Notes under the pieces: generated by a model
Seen by the model: the letters and a program-made list of their open reading frames with translations, nothing else
Database searches by the model: none
What the model was told of the DNA's origin: nothing
NCBI GenBank assembly: GCA_017622845.1
Contig: JAGAQJ010000010.1
Span: 1 to 64,000, forward strand
Direction of reading: 5' to 3'
Length of the DNA: 64,000 nt
From: Lachnospiraceae bacterium
GTDB taxonomy: Bacteria; Bacillota; Clostridia; Lachnospirales; Lachnospiraceae
Made by a program: the position numbers and the translations under genes
In this document: positions 26,530-34,906 of the stretch, piece by piece
How positions within the stretch are numbered: position 1 is the stretch's first letter
Layout: every line of letters starts with the position of its first letter

Positions 26530-27711
26530 TTACTGCTCTTGTTTCTCCTCTTGCGGTTTAAACTGACTGGCTGATGTCTGATTCATGTTTGCCTGATTTC
26601 TGTCTGTCTGACTCATGTTTGCCTGATTTCTGTCCGTCTGACTCATATTTGCCTGATTTGCATTCATCTGATTCATGGCTGCCTGTCTTTGTAAGTCTCT
26701 GCGCGCGCGCATTGCGGCTTTCTCCGCTTTTCTGTCAGTTATTGCGCGTTTTATTTTCTTTCTAAAGATAAAGCAGATTACGGCGGCAATCAGCAGATAA
26801 GGCACCAGTCTGATCACAAGAAACAGCAGCCCCTCCAAGAATGACAGGAAGCCTTTTCCCGTAGATTTTATGGTGTTTCCAAGCCGGTCCATAAAGGTGT
26901 TTGTCTTAATGGGTTCACTGTCGTAACGGTATTCCATCACTTCAGAGATGTTGATATTGACATAGGAATATGCAACATCCATATCCATATAACGCTTGGA
27001 GGTCTGGAGGCTGTTCAGCTCATACTGCACCTCTGACAATCTTTCCTGTACCGTAATCATATCCTCTATCGTTTCACACTGTTCAAGCATACTGAGCAGA
27101 TTCCGTTCCTGTATCTGCAATGCTTCTATTTGTGTAGTCGTATCGTAGTACTGCTGGCTGATGTTGTCTACACTCGTGGATTTTGATATAATTTTCCCCA
27201 CGCCGTCAAGCTCTGCCAGGAAGCTGTCATAATTTGCTGACGGAATGCGGACCTGAAGATAATTATGTAAGGTGCCGCTCGTTTTGCGGTAATCCTCATA
27301 ATACCAGTTGTATCCGCTGTCGCTCTCGTTTTCTGACTGAATCACACCGCCGTATTTCGTTATCATATCCTTGACAGAGGTCATTGTACCTGAATAATCA
27401 AGCGTTTCAATCTCCAAATCACAGTGATATACAAGCTTCTCCTCAAGAAGCGTCATGCTGTCCATATCCTGCGTCTGATTTTCTGATGCATCGGCACTGC
27501 CTGCTGCAGCTTCCTGCGTGGCATAAGCTTCGTCGCTCATAGCATAGCTGTCATATGCGATTCCTCCGCTGCCTCCGTCATATGCTGCGGACGTGTTTAC
27601 GGCTGCTGTATCCGACATCATTGATGCCGACTTATCCGCTGCCCCACAGCCTGAAAGCAGGCTTCCTGCAAGAATAAACACTGCCAGAGCTTTTACTGAT
27701 TTCCTTTTCAT
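26530..27711 (-). CDS. DUF4349 membrane lipoprotein
   Basis: This 393-residue protein has a lipobox (SLLSGCG, about residues 17-23), a low-complexity Ser/Ala/Tyr linker, a DUF4349 domain (about 90-290) with an inner coiled coil, one membrane segment (about 305-325), and a basic then Asn/Gln-rich cytoplasmic tail. The tail has a tandem ten-residue repeat (NQANMSQTDR type) encoded by 30-base DNA repeats at about 26575-26665. The start at 27711 gives the signal peptide and has GGGA nearby. DUF4349 proteins are common and of unknown function. Bases 27712-28122 show no gene. Confidence 0.85.
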   Translation of the reverse strand: MKRKSVKALAVFILAGSLLSGCGAADKSASMMSDTAAVNTSAAYDGGSGGIAYDSYAMSDEAYATQEAAAGSADASENQTQDMDSMTLLEEKLVYHCDLEIETLDYSGTMTSVKDMITKYGGVIQSENESDSGYNWYYEDYRKTSGTLHNYLQVRIPSANYDSFLAELDGVGKIISKSTSVDNISQQYYDTTTQIEALQIQERNLLSMLEQCETIEDMITVQERLSEVQYELNSLQTSKRYMDMDVAYSYVNINISEVMEYRYDSEPIKTNTFMDRLGNTIKSTGKGFLSFLEGLLFLVIRLVPYLLIAAVICFIFRKKIKRAITDRKAEKAAMRARRDLQRQAAMNQMNANQANMSQTDRNQANMSQTDRNQANMNQTSASQFKPQEEKQEQ

Positions 27712-28122
27712 AATAATCCCTTCCCTTCTAAATAGATAATATTGGAGGTAAAAGGCATTTCCCCATGATGCCCACAGCATTGGCGTTCAGCACATCATTA
27801 AAGACATGTGATTGCTGCCAGCACCGTGGCAAGCTGCCTTTCTATTATAGATACGTTATATGATGGAATTTTTTATGGGATTTTTTTTACATAATCAATA
27901 TCTTACCAAACAGGCACGTATTTTTCCATATGAAGCACTGCGATTATACTTTTATCAGAGGTCAATTCCTCCTTGATTTTAACTAAATGACAAATCGTTA
28001 GGATTTTTGCAGCCATTTTGATATCGTAATCTTACGGTACCGAATATCGTGTGCTGTATCGCTCATAGTTCTCTGAAAGTAAATGATACGGTACACAGGA
28101 AAGGAGTAAACTACTATTGCTT

Positions 28123-28578
28123 TTATAGCGGCTGCGCATTTATCATCAGAATCAGTTTCTCAAAGGACTCCTGAAAGCGTCTGTCATCTTCTTCACTCCT
28201 TTTGGAGGGACCTTTCAGATGGTGCCTGCTGTTTGTCCGTCTTGCCTTTTTTGCCATATGGCGCTCCATGAGCATTGCATCAATATTATCATTTGTATAC
28301 CATTTCCCGCTCTGGTGTATACAATATGCCCCCTTTCCAAGTGCCATTGCTGCTACACCATAATCCTGTGTCACTACAATGTCTCCTTTACTGCACTGAT
28401 TCACAAGTGCAAAGTCCACTGCATCGGCTCCTGCTCCAATTACTTTTATCTCACTGTAATCGGATTGCAGGACATGATTCGTGTCACACAACAGAAGGAC
28501 CGGTATTTCCTGCTCTTTTGCAATCTTTTCCACAATTCTCACAACCGGACATGCATCTGCATCAACTAATATTTTCAT
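28123..28578 (-). CDS. UPF0178 (YaiI/YqxD) family protein
   Basis: This 151-residue protein has the conserved PIN-like start MKILVDADACPV, the DIVVTQDYGVAAMALGKGA block (about residues 69-87), and the basic region KKARRTNSRHHLKGPSKRSEEDD. These acidic and basic motifs suggest nucleic-acid handling, but the family has no firm role. The start at 28578 is preferred over 28662 for the GAGGAAG site and family length. Confidence 0.9.
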   Translation of the reverse strand: MKILVDADACPVVRIVEKIAKEQEIPVLLLCDTNHVLQSDYSEIKVIGAGADAVDFALVNQCSKGDIVVTQDYGVAAMALGKGAYCIHQSGKWYTNDNIDAMLMERHMAKKARRTNSRHHLKGPSKRSEEDDRRFQESFEKLILMINAQPL

Positions 28579-28678
28579 ATGCTTCCTCTTTTCACAATAA
28601 ACATAATGGTATGATGGCGGAATCAAAAGGTACAAGCCACAACGAATAATTGCAGATTGCACAAATTTGCTTTGCTAT

Positions 28679-29146
28679 TCAATCACTGCCCAGCTCCATA
28701 TATCTCCGATACGTTTGAAATCCGACCGACTCATAAAACGCCAAGGCGCCTTGGTTGAACTCCCACATATTGAGTTCTATCCGGTCTATGCCGCGCTTCT
28801 TTGCGTCTTCCCTTATAAATGCAATTAATTCCGTGGCAACTCCCTGTCTGCGAAATGCTGTGTCAACGCCAAACTCATCTACATCATAAAAGGTTCTTGC
28901 ATTCATGAAAGGCGACTCCGGTTTGCTGACATATTGAACACAGGCAAAACCGCAGATAACGCCGTTTCGCTCTGCCACAATAATATCCTTGTTTTCCGTG
29001 TCCCAAATATCATAAATAAAATCTCTTAACTCATCATGAAACCCTGCCTTAAAAATATCCGGACGCCCTTCTACGTGAACATCATTCACTATTTTGCGAA
29101 GTTCATTTACCCGCTCCAAATCTTCTATTTTCGCAAATCGTACCAT
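28679..29146 (-). CDS. GNAT-family N-acetyltransferase
   Basis: This 155-residue protein has the GNAT core: VICGFACVQYV (strand 4), then the acetyl-CoA loop VDTAFRRQGVATELI (about residues 108-122, the R-R-x-G-V-A motif), and NQGALAFYESVGFQTYRRYMEL at the end. The acceptor is unknown. It follows another GNAT gene by 13 bases and is probably cotranscribed. Confidence 0.88.
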   Translation of the reverse strand: MVRFAKIEDLERVNELRKIVNDVHVEGRPDIFKAGFHDELRDFIYDIWDTENKDIIVAERNGVICGFACVQYVSKPESPFMNARTFYDVDEFGVDTAFRRQGVATELIAFIREDAKKRGIDRIELNMWEFNQGALAFYESVGFQTYRRYMELGSD

Positions 29147-29159
29147 ATCGTAATTCCCC

Positions 29160-29708
29160 CTACACCTCGTCGTTTAAAACCGAATGCCAGACCTCATCGC
29201 AAATGCCCTGGTTGTTCTTTCCGGCAGCACGCCATATTCCCTCCAGCTTCATTCCGGCTTTCTCCATTACCCTGCCGGATTTTGGATTGTTCACATCATG
29301 GGAGGCTGCTACACGGTTTAAGCCGACCTCATCAAAAAGATACGCAATCACCTCACCCAAGGCTTCCGGCATAATGCTCTTTCCCCACCATGCTTTTCCC
29401 ATGCAGTAGCCGATATCCGCCGCCTCTGTCTCCTCGTTGAGTCTGACAACGGATATATTTCCAATCGGCTCATGGATTTCCTTTAGTTCAATCACCCAGT
29501 TGTACCATGACAGTTCCTCGTATTTTTGAATCCACTCCCGAATGAAAGCCTTGGTCACATTGACATTTTCATGTGGGGGCCATGTCAGATACCTTGTGAC
29601 TTCGGGGTCTGATGCCCAGTTTCGAAACATGTACTCTGCATCTTCCGGCCGGAATCGCCGTAGAAGCAGCCTGTCCGTTTCCAGTGTCTTTGTTCCTTTG
29701 TTTTCCAT
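29160..29708 (-). CDS. GNAT acetyltransferase, RimJ/RimL-like
   Basis: This 182-residue protein matches the RimJ/L branch: TDRLLLRRFRPEDAEYMF at the start, IGYCMGKAWWGKSIMPEALG (about 110-129) and NPKSGRVMEKAGMKLEG (about 144-160). These enzymes acetylate protein N-termini or small amines; the acceptor here is not known. GGAGG precedes the start. Confidence 0.88.
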   Translation of the reverse strand: MENKGTKTLETDRLLLRRFRPEDAEYMFRNWASDPEVTRYLTWPPHENVNVTKAFIREWIQKYEELSWYNWVIELKEIHEPIGNISVVRLNEETEAADIGYCMGKAWWGKSIMPEALGEVIAYLFDEVGLNRVAASHDVNNPKSGRVMEKAGMKLEGIWRAAGKNNQGICDEVWHSVLNDEV

Positions 29709-29791
29709 GATGAAATCCTCCTTGTTATCGTATCATTGAAAGCTATTTTGCACCATGCCCATATCATGCAAATCTGCATGGTCTATTGCTG

Positions 29792-29831
29792 CAGTTCAGC
29801 CCTGACAATCCATAAGTTGTCGGCTGAACTG
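29792..29831. repeat. Short hairpin with R1-type ends
   Basis: CAGTTCAGCC (29792-29801) pairs with GGCTGAACTG (29822-29831), with an inner GACAA/TTGTC stem. It is a minimal R1-like element. Confidence 0.6.
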
Positions 29832-29835
29832 TACT

Positions 29836-29870
29836 AAAAAAGCAGCCTCCCTCATATCGGATAAGCTGCT
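29836..29870 (-). terminator. Terminator of the small ORF
   Basis: On the minus strand AGCAGC (29870-29865) pairs with GCTGCT (29846-29841), with a T-run immediately after. It lies 33 bases past the stop of the 45-residue ORF. Confidence 0.65.
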
Positions 29871-29903
29871 CTCAGTATTTCGGACATCTGCTGTTGGTTC
29901 TGT

Positions 29904-30041
29904 TTATGATTGCACAATAAACTGCCTCTCGCTTATCTTATATGAAGTCATCAAAGAAAGGCCCTGCACGTAATCATACGAATGCATTGCCTGAGCGTCA
30001 TGATACCCATAATAAGATTTGCGGATTGCTGCGTTCATCAT
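29904..30041 (-). CDS. Small 45-residue Tyr-rich protein
   Basis: This unlisted ORF starts at 30041 (a second ATG follows at 30038), with GGAGG four bases ahead. It encodes 45 residues that begin MMNAAIRKSYYGYHD and contain further Tyr and His residues, with no membrane segment or signal peptide. A terminator hairpin lies 33 bases after the stop. The combination of ribosome site, start and terminator makes it a believable gene. I do not recognise the family. No promoter was firmly found. Confidence 0.55.
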   Translation of the reverse strand: MMNAAIRKSYYGYHDAQAMHSYDYVQGLSLMTSYKISERQFIVQS

Positions 30042-30220
30042 AAAACCTCCATCGTTTGATTCCTGTCATCTGCCATGCCGCATGTCATTTTTGCTATAAA
30101 ATCCTTGCATTCACAGCAGCTTTTCTTTCAGAAATCGCACCTGACTTTCAGTAATTTGTAATACTATATCATAATTTATATCCAATAGCAAGACAATTTT
30201 TTATTTATCTTGGTATACAG

Positions 30221-30639
30221 CTAACAGTTCAGCCGTATAGATTATTTTAATCAGGACGAAGTTCGGCAGTCTTATGCCAGGACAGGCGATTGGACTCCAA
30301 ATGCCTGTCCCGGCATAAGACTGCCGACCTTCTGTGTACTGACAACTGTTCGATTTTACGGTTTCAATGAACAGAAAACGGCAGATAGTATCCTGTAGGC
30401 TGCCTGGTGGAGAATGGTGATATTTTCCTTATACGATGGTAAATAATCAGGAGTAAATTTGCATGGAAGCAAATTTAGGCGAGACGGAGGCATGGATGCC
30501 GACTCGAGCCGGCTCCGTCCGCATCCGAAAACCTTAATTCATCGTATTAGGAAATTCCCATTCGAAACCAATGGCAGCCGGAGGGATACTATCTGTCGTT
30601 TTCGTCCGGACCGGAATACATAAAAAGCTGAACTGTTAC
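30221..30639. repeat. R1 intergenic element, copy B, with target-site repeats
   Basis: A 419-base element has inverted ends (CTAACAGTTCAGC at left, GCTGAACTGTTAC at right) and is flanked by exact 8-base direct repeats GTATACAG (30213-30220 and 30640-30647). The interior matches copy A over most of its length and holds an extra palindrome at about 30255-30335. No protein is encoded. The terminal bases and 8-base duplication resemble IS66-family insertions, so a MITE is likely. Confidence 0.85.
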
Positions 30640-30654
30640 GTATACAGTAATAGG

Positions 30655-30688
30655 AAAATGGTGACTCCCAATTTGAAGTCACCATTTT
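30655..30688 (-). terminator. Terminator of the surface-polysaccharide-type operon
   Basis: AAAATGGTGACT (30655-30666) and its perfect complement at 30677-30688 form a 12-base stem overlapping the stop codon. A T-rich stretch follows on the minus strand. Confidence 0.8.
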
Positions 30689-31961
30689 ATTCACCTGACA
30701 GCGGATAATTCATTTCCGCCAGCGAATTGGCATAGCTGTCCGGTGTCAGATAAATGTGATCCAATCCGCACCACCCGTCTCCATTGAGCTGACTGCTGTT
30801 AAATATATCAATGACATAACGTTTTGTGAATCCTGTCTGCGCAGCCTTCTCAATATCGTCCTTTTTCGAATCTTGTCCCCACAGGCAGAGAAGCCCCTCC
30901 GGCATCTCAATCGTATCCCGAAGCGGTGCAATTCCTGCCTCCAGAGAAGAAATATATTCGCGGCTTTCCTTTTGGTCATAGTAGGTAATATACTCTTGTG
31001 CCGTGCCGGAATCATATCCTGTCCGCCGAAGAAGATTTCCCTGCTCCAAAGCAATCAGCTCGTCAATGCTAAAGCTGCTGTTCATATTGTTTTCCCGGTA
31101 TGCGTCCATGTTATCGTAGACAACTGTACTTGTCCGCACATTCTGAAAGGTAAGGTAAACCGGATTGTCAGCCCCGGCAGAATGCATGGAAATCACATAA
31201 GGGCTTAAATAGTTTTTCAGTTCGGAGTTTTTCATAATAAAATGCGTCTCTCCGCCAAGCTTTTCATCATCCGTATTATGCAGATAAATGCATCCTCCTG
31301 AACCATTAGAGATTAACTCACAATTTTCAAAGGTAATTGTGCTTTCTCCCCGGCAGCCAATGCCGATACACTGATTATTATTTGAAATAATTCTGCAATT
31401 TTCAATATATGCTTCTTTTCCATAAGTATAGTTCTGGTCGATATGAAGAGCATAGCCCGAAAAATTCTTCTGCCACTCCCAAATGGATTCCAAGGAGGAA
31501 TTGTCGTAAGAACCTGCCAGCACCATTCGGTTATTTTCCCTCTCTCCCTCATTAAAACCATAAATCGTAAGGTTTGCAACACAGCCTGCGCCAAAGGTAA
31601 GCGGTATCTTATGATATTCTGTTGACTGATATTTCAGGACACAGCTGTCTCTATCCGTTCCCAATAAATTCACTGTCTTATTATAAATTTCTACATTTTC
31701 CTCATAGACTCCCGGATAAATAAGCAGTGTATCTCCTGATGCAGCATTGTCCACGCCCTCTTGAATCGTTGTAAAGTCGCCGCTCCCATCCTGGGCAATC
31801 ACGTATACAGTTCCCTTCTCCTGCGCCTCTGCAAGCTGCTCCTGCAAGCTTTCATCCGCCGCTGCCGCAAGTACTTTACTATAGGAAGAAGCACTCATGC
31901 ATGCCGCTGCAAGCAAGAGCGCTCCGACTGTTTTTATCCATTGATAGCATTTACTGCTCAT
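30687..31961 (-). CDS. Pectinesterase-like right-handed beta-helix protein, secreted
   Basis: This 424-residue protein has a signal peptide (hydrophobic run about 12-30, small residues at the cut) and then the pectinesterase opening IAQDGSGDFTTIQEGVDNA (about residues 55-73), GDTLLIYPGVYEENVEI, and many short beta-helix turns. The later catalytic Asp pair typical of true pectin methylesterases is not clear to me, so activity is unproven. It is the last gene of a four-gene operon; its start overlaps the end of the AlgX-like gene by 11 bases, with GGGAGG ahead. A role in modifying a surface or dietary polysaccharide is inferred. Confidence 0.75.
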   Translation of the reverse strand: MSSKCYQWIKTVGALLLAAACMSASSYSKVLAAAADESLQEQLAEAQEKGTVYVIAQDGSGDFTTIQEGVDNAASGDTLLIYPGVYEENVEIYNKTVNLLGTDRDSCVLKYQSTEYHKIPLTFGAGCVANLTIYGFNEGERENNRMVLAGSYDNSSLESIWEWQKNFSGYALHIDQNYTYGKEAYIENCRIISNNNQCIGIGCRGESTITFENCELISNGSGGCIYLHNTDDEKLGGETHFIMKNSELKNYLSPYVISMHSAGADNPVYLTFQNVRTSTVVYDNMDAYRENNMNSSFSIDELIALEQGNLLRRTGYDSGTAQEYITYYDQKESREYISSLEAGIAPLRDTIEMPEGLLCLWGQDSKKDDIEKAAQTGFTKRYVIDIFNSSQLNGDGWCGLDHIYLTPDSYANSLAEMNYPLSGE

Positions 31962-33666
31962 TTGTGCCTCCCTGCTTTAATCTGTCAATGTATCTTTCCG
32001 CACATTCCCATATCACAACATCAACAGCTTCATCACCTAACGCATCCTTCATCGCCGCATCATAACTAAAATCATAGTCGCCTATAAATTTGTGCGTAAA
32101 GCCGTTTTTAAAATAATGCTGTGTCTCAATATTGAGAAATTCGCCGAAGGAATCGCCAATCAGCAGAGCATTCTTTTCAACCTTTTGCTCCTCCGGAATT
32201 TTATCGGGAACAAAATTATACACGGTATCTAAAGTATACCTCTGCTGTCTGCCTGACATAACTCCCAAATCACCGGCATATAGGGACGGATTTGATATGA
32301 AATCACTATCATTTAATGACAGCGTTTTTCCAAACCGTTTCATAAGTTCTGCAGCTGCAACGTATGTCCCCTTCATATTCCAATGTGTGTCTGTGTAATA
32401 ATATAACTGATGCTTCTCTTTTTCTGCAAGCATTGCCTTTTTCACATAAATGATTTCGACATCCGTATTTGCCTGAAGATATTCTGCTAAATCATCTGTT
32501 CTTGTTTTCTCGCTGACTCTCTGCACATAAGAGGGCATATATTCCGAATAAACACTTTCCTTGTTTGGTACAATAACAACATAAAATTCCGCATTCGGTT
32601 TCTGCGCCCGAACTGCTGCCTGCTGTTTCTCTAAGTTGTCTTTTATGTTTTCCTTTTCTTTCAGGGAGAAATATTTTTCCGGATTGCCGATATAGTCTTC
32701 GTATGTATTTCCATCCTTTGCATTTTGATAAAACAGCCAGTCATTTTTGCCATACAGAACGACCAGTGCCGAAAACTCCGGCTCTAAGTCTTTCATGCTT
32801 TCTAATTCCTGCATCAGTTCTTCATCATTTTCACTTTGATGAATCAACGCACTGTATTTTACTACCAATGAATCTAATTTTTCGTTCTCATAGACTCTGC
32901 GGTCAGGCATCGACAGACTGCTTTTAGGCAGCTCTGTTTCCGGATTGGTGACATAGGGCTGAACCTTTTCCTCCCAGAAGACAGCTTCTGCACATCCGTT
33001 TTCTGCTGCTTTTGAAAAATATGCATGAGCGATATTATAGTCCGGCGCAACACACATGCCGTAAAAATACATAACCCCCAGCGCATATGCTGCCTGAGCA
33101 TCTCCTGCCTGCTCTGCTATCAGAAAAAGTTCTCTTGCTTTTTCAAAATCCTGATATCTCCGAGACGGATTAGAAACCTCCTGATAACCGGTAAAGCATA
33201 ATTTTGCATAAATGGAAAAGGCTTTTCCGTTGTTATTTTGTACTGCTTCTTTGAAATATGCTGCCGCCGCATCTCTGTCTGCAGCAGTTCCAATTCCCTG
33301 CAGGTACATTTCCCCTGCAAAATACCGGGCATCGCTGTTTCCTAGATCGGCAGCTTCCTTCATAGCAGAAAAAGCCGCCGCATCATCGGACGAATCGTCT
33401 TCTCCGCACAGGTACTCCAATGCCGTAAGCATTTTGTCCTCTATCTCTTTTACATCTTCTGTCTTTGCAGAATCCTCCTGCATCAAAGATGTTTCCTGAT
33501 TTTCAGATGCTTCCTGAGTTATTTGCGTTTCTGTTTCTGACTGGTCATGCTTTTTTATCCGGACAGCCAGCGCTGTCATTGCAGCAGCTATGCAGAAAAA
33601 GACTCCTGCCGCTGTTATGATTCTCCAAATGCGGCTTTTTTGTTTACGGCTTTGATTGTTTTCCAT
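31951..33666 (-). CDS. AlgX/AlgJ-like SGNH protein with Sel1 repeats, membrane-anchored
   Basis: This protein of about 571 residues (579 if the ATG at 33690 is used) has an N-terminal membrane anchor, a Glu/Gln-rich linker, Sel1 repeats (about 100-230; SDARYFAGEMYLQGIGTA, AAYALGVMYFYGM), and a C-terminal SGNH-like domain with YYYTDTHWNMKG and LLIGDSFGEFL. The Asp-x-His and GDS motifs match the O-acetyltransferase family that includes AlgX, AlgJ and DHHW proteins. I infer acetylation or handling of an extracellular glycan. The membrane-bound metallophosphoesterase gene lies 24 bases upstream. Confidence 0.8.
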   Translation of the reverse strand: MENNQSRKQKSRIWRIITAAGVFFCIAAAMTALAVRIKKHDQSETETQITQEASENQETSLMQEDSAKTEDVKEIEDKMLTALEYLCGEDDSSDDAAAFSAMKEAADLGNSDARYFAGEMYLQGIGTAADRDAAAAYFKEAVQNNNGKAFSIYAKLCFTGYQEVSNPSRRYQDFEKARELFLIAEQAGDAQAAYALGVMYFYGMCVAPDYNIAHAYFSKAAENGCAEAVFWEEKVQPYVTNPETELPKSSLSMPDRRVYENEKLDSLVVKYSALIHQSENDEELMQELESMKDLEPEFSALVVLYGKNDWLFYQNAKDGNTYEDYIGNPEKYFSLKEKENIKDNLEKQQAAVRAQKPNAEFYVVIVPNKESVYSEYMPSYVQRVSEKTRTDDLAEYLQANTDVEIIYVKKAMLAEKEKHQLYYYTDTHWNMKGTYVAAAELMKRFGKTLSLNDSDFISNPSLYAGDLGVMSGRQQRYTLDTVYNFVPDKIPEEQKVEKNALLIGDSFGEFLNIETQHYFKNGFTHKFIGDYDFSYDAAMKDALGDEAVDVVIWECAERYIDRLKQGGTNEQ

Positions 33667-33714
33667 GTAATATCCGAACCGTCCTATCATTTTCTTATCG
33701 TATTTCAGATGCTT

Positions 33715-34902
33715 TTATTCAGCCGGTACAATATGAATAATGCCGATATTTCCGGTAAATGCCGGTGCAAAGATATGCTGCGGAAGCTGTTTTGATATCA
33801 TACCGTCCCAGGATGCGTGTAAATGCCCTGCAAGCACTTGCTTCACGACGGTGTCTTCACTATATATCATATCAAGATACCGGCGGGTAATATCATTGGG
33901 CTGATAATGCTCACTTGCATCGCTCCAATAATATATGGTATTGCGTACCTGCATGGAAAGCTCTGCCAATGACTGGTCTTCCTGCGATTCATATGGTACA
34001 TGCGTTGCCATAATGACAGGCTTCCCACGGCTATAGACATCCGCTACCATATCCAGATAATACTGCGGCATGTCCTTCGTTGAATTATCAATACCCAAAA
34101 CAATAAAATCGCCCATATCCCAAAATTTATGTGATATTTCATCACCATCTATGGTCTGATGAAGCGTTCTTGCCTCTGTCTCCGTAAAGAAAACACCGCC
34201 GTAATACGGTCCGTAATCATGATCAGCCCGAATATACATATAAGGTACCTGAAGGCTGTCAAGTCCTTCTTTTATCATTGCTACATTCGAATTACTGCAG
34301 TAGTCCATCATGTCTCCGCCGAAAATGATTCCGTCAAAATCATTGCAGTTGAGATATTTGACGATTTCAGGCCACAGCTCCTCCGCATGCACTCCGTCAG
34401 AAGTGACCGCCAATTCCTCATAACGCTTATTAATCGCTTCCAGATACTCTGCGTGCACATCTCCGGCTTCTTCACCTGCTTCATGGTCACTGACGAGGTG
34501 CAAATCACTGACCCAGGCTATCATATACTCCCTTGTAAGTCCCTCTATCGCAAGAGTCACTTCCTCCTCAGAAAAATGATACTCAGGAGCAGGATAGCCG
34601 GCTTCTGAGGTTTGTGTTGATTCCTCAGGTGAGGTCGCTTCTTCCTCTTGTGAAGCTGACTCTTCCTCTTCTGTTTCTGTCACAGCCTCCTGCGTTTCTT
34701 TTTCAGGATAATCCGCAGCAGGCTCTTTTTTTTGTAATTTGATTCCTGCATAGATTGCTATCAGCAGAATCAAAAGGATACAGGATAATCCGCAGATGAT
34801 CCGGATACCCTTTTGATTTTTTTGATTAGTATTTTTTTGATTTGTATATTTTTTATTTTGGCTTATTCTGTTTTTGTTTGTTCTATTTCTGTTTTTTTTC
34901 AT
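33715..34902 (-). CDS. Membrane-anchored calcineurin-like metallophosphoesterase
   Basis: This 395-residue protein has a very basic Asn/Lys-rich N-terminus, one membrane segment (about 33-53), an acidic Glu-rich linker, and an outside phosphoesterase domain. Metal motifs appear in order: WVSDLHL, IIFGGDMMDY, IRADHDYG, MATHVPYES and LAGHLHASWDG. It should cleave phosphate esters outside the cell; the substrate is unknown. It starts four bases after the upstream stop with a weak ribosome site, suggesting coupled translation. Confidence 0.85.
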   Translation of the reverse strand: MKKNRNRTNKNRISQNKKYTNQKNTNQKNQKGIRIICGLSCILLILLIAIYAGIKLQKKEPAADYPEKETQEAVTETEEEESASQEEEATSPEESTQTSEAGYPAPEYHFSEEEVTLAIEGLTREYMIAWVSDLHLVSDHEAGEEAGDVHAEYLEAINKRYEELAVTSDGVHAEELWPEIVKYLNCNDFDGIIFGGDMMDYCSNSNVAMIKEGLDSLQVPYMYIRADHDYGPYYGGVFFTETEARTLHQTIDGDEISHKFWDMGDFIVLGIDNSTKDMPQYYLDMVADVYSRGKPVIMATHVPYESQEDQSLAELSMQVRNTIYYWSDASEHYQPNDITRRYLDMIYSEDTVVKQVLAGHLHASWDGMISKQLPQHIFAPAFTGNIGIIHIVPAE

Positions 34903-34906
34903 ATTT

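Noticed and set aside
26575..26665. 30-base repeats as a CRISPR array
   Set aside because: They are in-frame coding repeats for the Asn/Gln-rich tail of the DUF4349 protein.
27712..28122. Possible gene or RNA in the gap before the DUF4349 gene
   Set aside because: No ORF with a ribosome site and no convincing structured RNA; only a TATAAT-like box without a good -35.
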